Made by a program: the position numbers and the translations under genes. Shown piece by piece: positions 10,287 to 20,519 of a DNA stretch of 64,000 nt (positions within the stretch are counted from its first letter, which is position 1; each line of letters starts with the position of its first letter). The notes below the pieces were generated by a model. That model had not been told where the DNA came from, made no database searches, and saw nothing but the letters and a program-made list of their open reading frames with translations. This DNA is from Pseudeuparius sepicola (Eukaryota; Arthropoda; Insecta; Coleoptera; Anthribidae): contig OY987302.1 in assembly GCA_963920635.1 (NCBI GenBank), forward strand, positions 25,643,278 through 25,707,277, given 5' to 3'.

Positions 10287-12126
10287 GATTTGGAAATTTT
10301 GGGTTTTATTAATATTTTAATTACTATTGCTAATATTACGTTGAATTCAAACCTTTATGTTGTAAAAGATATAGCAATACCTTGTGATTGTTTATTAGGT
10401 CGTTATTTATTATGCAATGATAAAATGAAATTTATACTTCAGGGAGAGAACTTAAATATAGAACCTGTGAAAAGTAGCGAAACCCTTTCAAATGAAATTT
10501 CGTCTATTTTAAGCATCGATTATGTTAGCAAAGATGAAACCAACCTTGAAATTAATCCCAACATAGCACCCGAACATAAACAAAAACTTATTGAAATTTT
10601 TAATGATTCTTACGTGAAACCTGTTCGACCACCATATCCTAAAACTAAGTATGAAATGAAAATTTTAGTACAACCAGGACAAACACCGTTTTTCTTTAGA
10701 CCTCGTCGACTATCTTACTCTGAGAACAAAGCGGTAGAGAAACTTATTAATGAGATGGAAGAAAATCATGTTATTCGTAGAAGTGAATCTGAATATAGTT
10801 CCCCTATAGTTCTTACAAAAAAGAAAACAGGTGAATATCGCTTATGTGTAGACTTTAGGTACTTGAATAAGATATGTTCAAGAGATAATTAACCCCTTCC
10901 GTTTATTGATGACTTAATCGACAGATTGAAGGATAAGAAATATTTTAGCGTATTAGACCTTAAGAGTGCTTTTCATCACGTAGACATTGAACCAAATTCC
11001 ATAAAACGTACTTCATTTGTAACTTCAACGGGGCAATACGAATTTTTGAAAGCTCCTTTTGGATTTAAGAACAGTCCTTCTGTGTTCACCCATTATATTA
11101 ACTTAATTTTTAGAGATCTTATTACTGAAGGAAAACTTTTAATTTATATTGACGACATAATGATAGCGACAGAAACAATTGATGAAACTCTAGAAATTTT
11201 GAAAGTTGTGTTTGACAGATTTGTTGAAAACAAACTCGGTTTAAGATTGGATAAATGTTCGTTTCTTAATACACAAATAACTTATTTGGGTTATGTGATT
11301 GATGGTGAAAATATCAAGCCAAGTGACGATCACATTAAGGCTATCAAAAATTTCCCAACACCCAGGAACACAAAAGAACTGCATAGTTTTATTGGTCTAG
11401 CTTCTTATTTTAAAAAATTTGTCGCAAACTTTGCCGAATTAGCACGTCCCTTATATAGCCTTTTACGAAAAAATGCAGTGTTTATCTTTGGACCTGAACA
11501 AAATTAAGAATGTTCTTATTTCCCAACCAGTTTTAGCTCTTTACTCGCCTTTGGCAGATACTCAACTTCATTGCGATGCAAGCTCACACGGGTATAGTGG
11601 TATTTTATTGAAGAAGCAGAAAGACAAATTGTTTCACCCTGTATTTTATTATAGCAGGCGCACCACGGAGAGTGAATCTAAGCTGCATAGTTTTGAGTTA
11701 GAAATGTTTGCAATAATCAATAGTTTAAACAGATTTAGAGTTTATTTACAGGGCCTTTCCTTTAAAATCGTGACAGATTGTAACAGCTTGAACTTAGCAC
11801 TTAAAAAGAAAGAAATTAATCCTAAAATTATGCGTTGGTCTTTAATATTGCAAAATTATGATTACACAATAGAACATCGCGATAATACTAAAATGAAGCA
11901 TGCAGATGCCCTTAGTAGACATTTTTCACATGTGTTAGTACTTGAGGAGACTAGCTTCGAGATGAACTTAAGTATAAAGCAAACACAAGACCAAGATATT
12001 TTGAAAATAAAAGAGGAATTAGAAAAAAGTGAGAGTAAAAACTTTGAGTTACGAAATGGTATTGTGTATAGGAAAAATCAGGATAAACTTTTGTTTTATG
12101 TTCCAAAAAAAAAACATGGAAAATAA
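10287..12126 (+). pseudogene. Pol: protease end, reverse transcriptase and RNase H of the LTR retrotransposon
   Basis: The end of protease (CDCLLGRYLL) leads into reverse transcriptase with YSSPIVLTKKK, YRLCVDFRYLN, FSVLDLKSAFHHV, FGFKNSPSVF, the catalytic LLIYIDDIMIA and YLGYVIDG. RNase H follows (LHCDASSHGYSGILL, HSFELEMFAI, IVTDCNSLNLAL, NTKMKHADALSR). Lesions are a TAA at 10890-10892 inside reverse transcriptase and a +1 frameshift near 11473-11507 between reverse transcriptase and RNase H. Domain order RT-RNaseH-IN is that of Ty3/gypsy and excludes copia. It cannot produce a full polyprotein. Confidence 0.85.
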
Positions 12127-12403
12127 TACTAAAAAACTACTTCACCATTTCATACAATACACGTTGACCATTGTGGCCCACTTGAGAAGTCTTCAAAACA
12201 AAACAAGCACATATTTGCGGTGATCGATACTTTTACTAAATTTATAAGACTTTATCCTTGCAAATCAACAGGAACGGAGGAAGTTTTAAAACACCCTAAA
12301 AATTACTTTGAAACGTATAGCAGACCCTTCCGAGTTATTTCAGATAGAGGAACAGCTTTTAGTTCTAAACTTTTCACCGATTTCATGAAAGAAAATAATG
12401 TTT
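12127..12403 (+). pseudogene. Integrase core fragment of the LTR retrotransposon
   Basis: Reads HVDHCGPL, FAVIDTFTKFIRLYPCK and FRVISDRGTAFSSKLFTDFM, covering two of the three integrase catalytic acidic positions (the Asp in VIDTF and the Asp in SDRG). The zinc-binding HHCC domain upstream is missing and the sequence breaks off at 12404, where a dispersed repeat begins, so the catalytic Glu and the C-terminal domain are absent. Confidence 0.78.
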
Positions 12404-12768
12404 TAGACCGGGAGATAGTGACAGATTTTTGGACGTGATTTTACTCAGTATGCCTTTCAAAGGGCATTACGTGGCACATATTCTCACAATAATAAGGTAT
12501 GAATCAGAGAGTCATCCTGGGTTCTTCATGTGAAAAACTGAGTTTTCAATTATTCGAAAAATATGCGTTTTGATATGATTTTATACAGGCTGCCATGTGT
12601 TTTATAATGAAGTTCAAATATAAAATTCCTCGGAAAACCATAGGCATACCGTTAGGGTGGGTCCAAAGGGCTATTATTGCCACGTGATCTTGTATTTTAA
12701 TAATTAATTTTTCCACGTTTCTGAACAGGCTGCCAATGAGAAGTATGCAAGTTCTTATTATGAAAATG
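12404..12768. repeat. Dispersed repeat R, copy 1
   Basis: 365 bp nearly identical to 40311-40676, beginning TAGACCGGGAGATAG and ending about GCAAGTTCTTATTATGAAA. A minus-strand frame of about 83 codons is open in both copies (VAIIALWTHPNGMPMVFRG), which may be the trace of a coding region, but I do not recognise a family. It interrupts the integrase gene. Confidence 0.85.
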
Positions 12769-12776
12769 CTTATGAC

Positions 12777-13693
12777 TAAAGGGCAGAATATATGCATTTA
12801 ATTTCAATCAAAATATGCGCATATATATGCATCATTTTTATTTAAAATATGCAATAATATGCATTTATTTGGCCAAATATGCAATAATATGCATTTATAT
12901 TATATGTGCAAATACCTTAAAAAAACACCAAAACTGGTTTTAGAGAAAGGGTTTATTTTAAGAAAAATGAAAGGAAAACAAATACATAAAATACCTTGTA
13001 AAATACCTATATTAAAGCAGAATTATAAAAACATTTTAATTTGAAATTGTATACCCAGTAGGAATTTATGATTAAATACTTTTCAAAGTTTTCCAATAAA
13101 AACCTTTGCCTTCTGCCGGTAAAAATATGTTTATATATAGAAAAGCTTCTCTCAACATCTACCGATGTAATAGGACAATATTTTAATTTGGGTAGTAAGG
13201 TATATGGCCAAGATGCAACTTCGTTGGATGATTTACCATCAAAAATACTCTTTACTGCCATTAAAGATTTGAACCCTTCATTCTTCAACAGTAGAGCTTC
13301 TAATTTTTTTCTAACTTTAATACCTACATCACTGGGAACCTTTCTACATTTAGCGGAAAATGTTTGAACAAAATCAACCTATTCGCTTAAACCTAAATTT
13401 CTACTTTCTAATGAAAGAATTATTTATCTGGTATAAAACTAAAATTAACTTTAATAAAAACAAGTTGGTTAGCTGCATCCGCATTTTTCAGGATTTCTTG
13501 GCGTTGCACTACACACTGCGAGTTGTCTCTGGGCTCTCATAATCTTGGTTATATCTTATATCTATAAGTATAGGAAAAACATGCAAATATGCACAAAAAT
13601 ATAGTTTTTCCAGAAATATGCAATGTTTTGTGAAATTGAATAAAATATGCAAAAAATGCATATATATGCAATTTGCATATATTCCGCCCTTTA
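12777..13693 (-). mobile_element. hAT transposon (917 bp) with perfect 8-bp target duplication
   Basis: Both flanks carry CTTATGAC (12769-12776 and 13694-13701), the 8-bp duplication expected of hAT elements. Terminal inverted repeats read TAAAGGGCRGAATATATGCA with few mismatches. Subterminal regions are packed with ATGCATAT/ATATGCA motifs on both sides. The minus strand keeps the C-terminal dimerisation part of a transposase, so it is an internally deleted element. Confidence 0.88.
13007..13370 (-). pseudogene. hAT transposase C-terminal dimerisation domain, fragment
   Basis: The peptide NEVASWPYTLLPKLKYCPIT followed by SVDVERSFSIYKHIFTGRRQ is the signature of the hAT C-terminal dimerisation domain (S-x-x-x-E-R-S-F-S). 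The first ATG-initiated frame is 93 codons, but similarity-like sequence (VPSDVGIKVRKKLEALLL) begins upstream at about 13370. The catalytic RNase H-like core is missing. Confidence 0.78.
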
Positions 13694-13883
13694 CTTATGA
13701 CTTTGTAACTTGATGTGGACCCTTATGTTTATCCCACTTATGTATTTGCTTAGGAAATTATTGTATCCTTATGTTTACCTTATTTAGGTGTACTTAGCAA
13801 ATTTTAGAATCTATGTCACTTATGTTGTTTCAATTATGAGCATGGTTGATTGAGGCCAATCAACGTGTCAGATATGGCCGAGC

Positions 13884-14049
13884 TGTAAGACGAATTCAAA
13901 AATTCAAATTTCGCGCCTTATTATGCGCACCGGAAATGTCAGAGAGTGAGGTTAGGTGATTAGAACTTAAGAGAATTTTGATGCAATAAACGCTGAACGT
14001 TTGAACAACGAAATCGAGTATTATTTTTATGAAAACGGCCCATCCTACA
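13884..14049 (+). repeat. 3' LTR
   Basis: 166 bp, pairs with 8696-8863. It ends at CCTACA, immediately followed by the resumed older gypsy coding sequence. Confidence 0.88.
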
Positions 14050-15190
14050 GAATGGAAAGTGACCACTGGTCCCGAGTGGTTACCATCGAAATTTAATAAA
14101 GGTCAAATTTTATACATGTTAGACATGGCGTCTTTTTACTGGCAAGTTCCTATACGTGAAAAGGGGTTATTCTTCAATAATAAGACATATCGACCTCGGT
14201 AGCCAGTTTTATGAGAGGGTGGCATTTAGTTTCAGGGTCTGAATTTAAAAATTATACATTAGTGTATGTTGGCGATATTTTCATCATGTAATGTATTGAA
14301 CATATTTTCAAAAATGTGTTTTCGCCAGAGATGTAGTCTTATTTTTAGGACATATGATATCTCCCCAAGAGATTAAAATTGATCCGTCGCAAATAAAAGC
14401 TATTAAGGAGTTTTCGAGACCACATAATATTAGATAGTTAAGAAGTCTTTTAGGCATGGTCAATTACAACCGGACATTTGTGCAGAATTTTGTGGACCTC
14501 ACATTACCTCTGTTAGCTTTATTGAAAAATAAAGAAATAAATAAAGTGGCATTGGTACAAACAAAAAGAAAAGGCACTTCAAATAATAAAAAATGCCTAT
14601 TTAGAAACCATAATGGTGTCACCCAAAATTTTTCAAACAGTTCGTGTTATGGTCTTGGTTGCTGCCTGTTTTAAAAAGATGGTAATGTTGTTCGAAATGT
14701 TTTAGCGTATGCAAGCAGGACACTTCAAGGTGCAGAAATTAGATATACTGTTACTGAAAATGAGGCTTTAGCGATAGTGTTCGTGATGGATATCGGTCGT
14801 ATATTCACGAGTCAGACAAGGTTGTGACGTAGGGCCAAACATCGCGGAACAAACTGTATATGCGTTAAAGAAGGGTACAACGGTGGCGATCATGAATAGA
14901 TTGACTAATACATATTTTGTGGATATCCAAGTCCCTTTATCTGTATTATCTGATAATGGTAAGCAGATACACATGAAATTGTGAGTTGATCAACTTTCAG
15001 AGTACATTAAATATGTCATATGTCAGTTTACTATCCCCAGGTTAATCGTACACAGATATGTAATAAAGATATTGGAAGGTTGTTAAGGTTTTTTGTTTTA
15101 ACAATCATTCCAAATGGGTCATGGTTTTAGTACTCAAGAAACAAATGCCCTAAGTTTCCATAATACCTTTTCCGGAAAATAATTTAATCA
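14050..15190 (+). pseudogene. Old Ty3/gypsy remnant, reverse transcriptase to integrase
   Basis: Continuation of the element begun at 8615. Recognisable pieces are YMLDMASFYWQVPI (reverse transcriptase), FLGMVNYNRTFVQNFVDLTL (connection), VLAYASRTLQGAEIRYTVTE followed by NEALAIVF (RNase H), and VPLSVLSDNGKQ with EYIKYVICQF (integrase core). Each is in a different frame with stops between. It is much more decayed than the element inserted into it, consistent with greater age. Confidence 0.75.
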
Positions 15191-15424
15191 ATTTAACCTC
15201 CAACCAGTTAGCTAGTCAATGGCAATTGGCGCATCCTAGTTTACTGTCAAAGAAAGGCTTATAATAACTTATCTGATATTATTATTTAAAGAAGCACTGA
15301 TTATATTTTAGTTATTAGATAGGCTTACTCTAAGTTTAGTCATTGTGAGGTTAGGAGAGATTTAGTGCTCATTTTTGTGAAATAAACTTAAACTATCACT
15401 CGAATGATTAGGGGGGGGGGGGGG
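15191..15424. other. Spacer ending in a 14-bp poly-G run
   Basis: No gene. A run of 14 G (about 15411-15424) abuts repeat family A copy 2. Such runs are a place to suspect assembly or sequencing slippage. Confidence 0.6.
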
Positions 15425-15600
15425 TCATATCATGCACATATTTGTATTGGGATTGTAAGAGAAAAGAGAAACAAGACTCCTGCCACTGGACAAGGGCGAC
15501 ACCTGGGACAAGTGACTGTCAACATCAAGACGACTGACGATTTGTAAAATGAACAAACAAAAGGGAAAGTAATTGGAGAGACTAATTGATGTGCCTGAGC
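15425..15600. repeat. Dispersed repeat family A, copy 2, left half
   Basis: Matches 2260-2425 up to the word GCCTGAG. In copy 1 the sequence continues directly into GGTGGCATCG; here that continuation is found only from 17287, so this copy is split by about 1.7 kb. Confidence 0.8.
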
Positions 15601-15681
15601 ACAGTGTAGCCCAACTTTTCCGTAATTTTTCACACCCGATAAGATTGTTCAGATAAACTATGAAGTAGACTGCGTTCTTCA

Positions 15682-15687
15682 TTTATT
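15682..15687 (-). terminator. Polyadenylation signal AATAAA
   Basis: AATAAA on the minus strand lies 62 nt after the stop codon of the putative terminal exon at 15749-15912, a plausible distance for a 3' end signal. Confidence 0.4.
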
Positions 15688-15748
15688 ATAGATTAATTTA
15701 AAACTGCGAAAGAAGATCCACAGTGACCTACAATGGACTAATTACCGT

Positions 15749-15912
15749 TTAAAGTTGAGCTCCATTTGACATATTTGACAAGATGAAGTCTCTGTATTCT
15801 GGTCTTCTCTGTGGCCTGAGCTGGACCAACACTATATTAAAGACCTGTGCATAGCGCTTATCTGGCACCACACGAGGAAAAAAATCGGTAGGGTGGTTCA
15901 TTGTTGCAGAAC
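15749..15912 (-). CDS. Possible terminal exon of an unidentified protein
   Basis: Opens after a plausible acceptor (TTTTCTAAAAG) and reads GSATMNHPTDFFPRVVPDKR, then about 33 further residues ending LSNMSNGAQL and a TAA, about 54 residues in all, with an AATAAA downstream. Residue composition (few stops, mixed charged and aromatic residues) is more protein-like than surrounding frames. I do not recognise the family. It lies inside the segment that splits repeat A copy 2, so it may have been carried there by a mobile element or be a host exon. No partner exon was identified. Confidence 0.35.
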
Positions 15913-15929
15913 CTTTTAGAAAATAAAAA

Positions 15930-17286
15930 CATGCAAATATGTCTGTTATAACGCATTTAATATCCAAAAAAAAATAAGTTTACATGACATATTTCCTCAG
16001 ATTTCTTAAGAAAAGAGAGTCTAAGAAGCAAGCAAGAATAATTTGGTACCTTTTGGTTTGAAGTTAAGCCCATGGCTAGCTGTAGTGTAAGTAAGTATAG
16101 AACGCATTAGATTTTCCAGTTTCTTCTTTATATAGCTGACTACTGGTTTGCTTTGGGGTTATAGACAAAATTTTCTACTATATTTTTTGCATACATTACA
16201 AAATACTCTTTCAGAATTCTCGCTTCTTCATCTGGTTGGACAGATCATCAAGTAATTCCAAAATAGTGTTTATTCTTCTGCAATTCATGTAATGCTCTGT
16301 GCATACGATTTTCTTCATGAGCATGGAAATTTCATGTTATAAAAGCTCTGTTAACAAGACAAAACTGTGAAATATTGACCGCAAAGGAAATTCGTTACCG
16401 TAAAAAGAACTCAAATGGTATAGTATTTCTAAAGTCACTTGAAACAGTATAAAAAACCCTAATTGCATAAAAAAAAACTCTAATATCGGACATAAGCGTC
16501 ACGTAGTTTTTTAAAGATATACATATTCTACAAGCAACATAATATTTCACCTTTCAGGTTTTTTAAGGTTGTCATCACACATAACGTAAAGGTTAATGCA
16601 CCATACAATATTGTCAAAAGGTCTCTAAAAAGCCATATCGATCACAACTATTTATGCAAGTATATCCTAATATCTGTGAAATTATCGCACGTCTATCCAC
16701 CGCATTTCGCTGTAAAAGTGGCCAGCCGTCGAACAGTGAAGCCCATGCAAGTATTGGTGATATATTATATTAGGCGAGCATGCAGTCAGTTGTTTTTACT
16801 ACAATATCTATCGTCTCTGTCTCCTTCATCTCCTTTTACTTATAATACCAGGTGCGGTTTAATATGGTTAAAAAGTATTTTGTCTCGTATTTTATTGCCG
16901 GAATCGCCTGTTCTCGAGCTACCCTGGTAAAATATAAATGAACTCACTTGGAACATAGTGATATACAAGGCGCGATCTATTTCATAGCATTTATCACGCT
17001 CTGCTACTGGTAAAAATACAAGACTTATCAGCAGAAATCACCCGTGTAAAATTCACAGATTTTTATGCTGTTCCTAGTGACTTTAGAAATACAATACTAA
17101 AGCAGGATATTTAAAATATGCGACATTCTAAACGTCAGAAACTGGCAAACCTATAAAAACAGAATACCACTCTATAACCTATAATAAGTCGCCATTTTTT
17201 TCATCGAGTAGCGCCACCCCAGTCTGCAAACAACAATGAAATATGTCGTCATGCTCGGGTCTTTAATAGAGTGTCGGTCCAGGCCT
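15930..17286. other. Insert within repeat A copy 2; no further gene recognised
   Basis: AT-rich sequence with short open frames on both strands that lack recognisable motifs. It ends in GGCCTAAG, which resembles the GCCTGAG preceding 15601, a possible 7-bp imperfect target duplication. The insert ends do not show convincing inverted repeats. Confidence 0.45.
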
Positions 17287-17640
17287 AAGTATGGTGGCAT
17301 CGTTGTACACTACATTGGCGAGGTGCAGATTGGGATCTATTTGTAACTTCATAGCAAGAAAGTATCGTCCTGCGGGGAAATATATGTACATCGGTAGATG
17401 TAATTTATTGTATTTACCAAGGTAGATTTGTATATTTGAACATTTTGCATGTTGGAACTGGATTGTTATTTAGATTTTTTATTGTATCTACTCAGTTTTA
17501 AACCACAACCACAATTTGATCTTCTGATCTAATTAAAGGAAAATATACAGTTATTAAATTTGTGAATTTGAATATCTTTGTTATATTAATTTTGCCCCAA
17601 AAGAATCAAAATTGAAAAAAGCTCATCAGTGACCATTGAA
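17287..17640. repeat. Dispersed repeat family A, copy 2, right half
   Basis: Matches 2435-2850, from GGTGGCATCG through CATTGGCGAGGTGCAGATTG to ATTTTGCCCCAAA. Confidence 0.8.
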
Positions 17641-17884
17641 AATAAAAGCTTGCCTTGTGATTTGACATTTAGTTTGAGATAAAAATGTGGCAATTATTTT
17701 GTAGATATCGGCAGTGTTCAATGTAGCCATGCAAGCGTTTTTACCATTTTGTAAATAGTAACAATGAAAAATGGACAAGTATACTTAGGAATGAAAAATA
17801 ATTTTTTGCCTTGGAATTTGTAAAACATGTCTAGATAATCACGAAACCCAACCAACAGATTTTTTTTCCCATTAGTTTGCTCAA

Positions 17885-18410
17885 AAATTGAAAAAAACGG
17901 TCGCAAAAGTAGGGAATGTGATGTCACGATCCCTAATTTCAATAAGTACCTGCTATTTTCTTAGTACTTATTTCATCTTTTTTTATATAACCAAGCATTC
18001 CCAGGCAAATTATTAGATTCAGTTTGTATGCGCCTGATGAGAAATAATCAAATTTCGTAGCATTTCAATGAAATATTTGGATTTTACTGATCCCATTCTG
18101 AACTTATTAGATGCCCCCTATAAAATATGACAGATGACATATTACTCATTGCTTTAAAGAAAATCGTCGGCAACGCCGCACTTTGCATATAACCTCACTT
18201 TCGCCCGCGGAACGCCGAAACCAAGGTTAATAACCTTAGTGAAAACTAAATAAATTCTATTCTCAGTTTTAAAAGAATCTTGCTGTGAATACTTTATTTT
18301 TTCGGTTTATAATGAAGACAAGATTTGTTAAAGCTTGTCCTGATAACTTGCCTTGCATAGATTTTGATATGGTGTGTCAATTTTATCAATAAAAACGGGG
18401 AGCAAAACAT
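17885..18410 (+). repeat. Promoter-plus-first-exon repeat (RFVK family), copy 1
   Basis: About 500 bp matching the complement of 47767-48255. The two copies share the stretch AATATTTGGATTTTACTGAT and its continuation, and a GGCAAC...CCTCACTTTCG block, and both end in an ATG-initiated peptide. The arrangement (upstream conserved block, then a start codon) suggests duplication of a promoter and first coding exon. Confidence 0.75.
18312..18392 (+). pseudogene. N-terminal exon fragment, MKTRFVK... peptide
   Basis: ATG 18312 to TAA 18390, 26 residues (MKTRFVKACPDNLPCIDFDM then VCQFYQ). The copy at 47839 encodes MNTRFVKDCSDNLPCIDFDM then VCQ, so the coding frame is conserved between copies. From memory, this resembles the N-terminus of a multi-copy insect family whose members also have a SWIM zinc finger and a YqaJ-like nuclease domain. 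That attribution is uncertain. The stop after VCQFYQ and lack of downstream exons mark it as a fragment. Confidence 0.45.
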
Positions 18411-20253
18411 GGAGAAATGAAGAGGTATGTTTGTTATTTGATTTGTACATTGTTTTAATATTGCTTAATGATGATGATATAGCTTAAATTCTGGTTTTAG
18501 GTAGACTAGAGAATAAATATTATGGTAACAATGTTCTTGGAGACACGCAGAGGAAAGAACATAGCAATGAATGCATAATGCCCGGTTAAGGCAAAAATTA
18601 CCCCCGAGCACAAAATTAATAAGAAAAATGTTAATGATACTGTGGTTAAAAATGAAGAAATTCAACTGAATAGTTGTGGAAGTAGGTATATTATGTTGTA
18701 ATTACCCAACATAAGCAGATTAGTCCTAAATTATGCACATACCACGATGTACGAGGATCATACATCGTGGCACATACGTAGATACAGCTTTTTGTGCTTC
18801 TAGTTTAGTTGCTAGTACAGTAAAGAAATACTTATTGTGTATATACCTATAGTTAAGATATGGGGGAGGGGGCGTGGGGGTGTCGCACAGCCCAATGTTG
18901 AAATCGATTATCAAAACAAGAAATCATGCGTTTGTAAAAACGATCGTTGATATCTACATGTGAAAACCATGATTCAGAACTAATTTAAATAATCTAAAGT
19001 CAATGCAAGTTCGACAGCAGAGTTTCATTCGATATCAAGTGCTTGACCGTCAATGACTTTTTGCGGGTATTTTTTTCTTGTATGATCTAATGAAGTATTT
19101 AATTAATTAAGTCCGTAGTAGTACACTTTGTCGCATCCATTTTGATGCGGAAAGTGGTACTTTTCTGCACTAGTGACATTAACTTTGTCAACTAATAGAA
19201 CTAAGCCCGCTTGTAAAATTTTTGCACATATTAATGGGAAACTTATTTTAGATGAATGTAAGCTGACTTCCTGGAAATAGCGAAGAATCATGGACAACAT
19301 CAGTAGATTGTTATATTGGAAAAAGTCAACACAAGTGCAATAAAAAAATATGAAGGTCTACCTTACAGGATTTAGTTGACAAAGACATACCGACATACCT
19401 CAATAATTATTATACATTGGAGTAGTATGACAGAAGATTTTTGGCAAAAATCAAAACATATTACAAGGAGGGACTGTCTGACATGTTAAAAAACGAAAAA
19501 TGCCCTGTATCTCCAAAACGAATCAAGATTTTGGGATTCAACTGCTTTCCACTGCCCTCAAAAATCGAGCACAGTACACCTACCTACTCTTTGTCTATCT
19601 CTTCGCAGAATAGAAGAAACCCCCCAAAAAAACATCCAGTTTGTTGCACTCTGTGCATGCGACATGAAAACTATTATTTGATTTTGGAATATTTTCACTA
19701 AATTTAATAGATAACTTATTTGGGGTTTTGCCATAGAATGCAAAATAATGTTTTTTTTTTCTTGCAAATTAAAGAAATCTTAATTTTTGGCCGGCTGCTG
19801 CATTATATTTTTTTATTTTTAACTTCCATTAACCACAATCACAAAATATGCTTATGAAAATTTATTTTCCAGAAAAAATAGGTATATAATATGTATAGTG
19901 AAAAAGTCCTAAAGAATTATGTCATTTTTTATGAGGATGCTTCGGCAATCACAATATAATTTACCTAAATGGGTCTAAAATAGTTCAAGCTATGACAATA
20001 AAGTTTTTCGACTGAAAACTTGGCTTTATTGCGTTTTACATGTTATGTTTCTAACATCACCAAGAACTGGCTCTCCAATATTCTAGCGTTACATTTTTGA
20101 ACCGATGCAGGTCTAACTACTAACTTAATTCTGTAAGTAAGGGCTCATGAAATTAAAGTAATAAATTTTTTATATTCGGACCAGGTATGTGCGTGACGTC
20201 TAGAGGATTGACTTTTCTCAGTTTAGTTTATATCCAATCAATGCTGTTGATTA
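18411..20253. other. No gene recognised
   Basis: AT-rich. It holds a short hairpin (CCACGATGTA...TACATCGTGG at about 18743-18771), and a minus-strand open frame of 65 codons at 19103-19300 (ILQAGLVLLVDKVNVTSAEK) that looks somewhat protein-like but has no family I can name. Confidence 0.45.
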
Positions 20254-20260
20254 ACACTAG

Positions 20261-20512
20261 CACAGAATAAATAGCTTCACAACAGAAGCGTCCATAAAGA
20301 CGTGTCAAAAATAAGCGAGCCTCCATTTCAATTTACAGGAAAAACTTGTACATAAATTTGGTCCTAATACAATCTCTTTGCAATGTGGATTAATGTCAAA
20401 TCAAACAAAATGCACAATGTTTATCCCTTTAGAAGATATTTCGCGTCAAAGCGAGCATCCTTTTGACACATGTCCTTATGGACGCTTCTGTTGTGAAGCT
20501 ATTTATTCTGTG
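20261..20512. mobile_element. hAT-like MITE, 252 bp, 50-bp inverted repeats
   Basis: Ends CACAGAATAAATAGCTTCAC and its reverse complement; inverted similarity extends about 50 bp with few mismatches. ACACTAG flanks both sides (20254-20260 and 20513-20519), a 7-bp identical direct repeat, near the 8 bp of hAT elements. It is non-coding. Confidence 0.83.
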
Positions 20513-20519
20513 ACACTAG

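Larger units (their letters stand above)
8696..14049 (+). mobile_element. Gypsy-type LTR retrotransposon with very short LTRs
   Basis: It is bounded by near-identical direct repeats at 8696-8863 (168 bp) and 13884-14049 (166 bp) that begin TGTAAGACG and end CCTACA. The LTRs differ by two A/G substitutions and a 2-bp indel. Inside are gag, protease, reverse transcriptase, RNase H and part of integrase, in that order. The 3' part of integrase is replaced by a dispersed repeat and a hAT insertion. No target duplication is evident (CGTAT at the left, GAATG at the right), and I see no clear polypurine tract before the 3' LTR. Confidence 0.88.

Noticed and set aside
12546..12797. Minus-strand frame found twice (also 40453-40734) as a possible conserved gene
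   Set aside because: It lies in a dispersed repeat, and both copies are nearly identical along the whole repeat, not just in the frame. I keep it as a repeat and claim no protein.
15411..15424. Poly-G run as a biological signal such as a G-quadruplex
   Set aside because: A single run with no spaced G tracts; slippage or assembly error is a simpler explanation.
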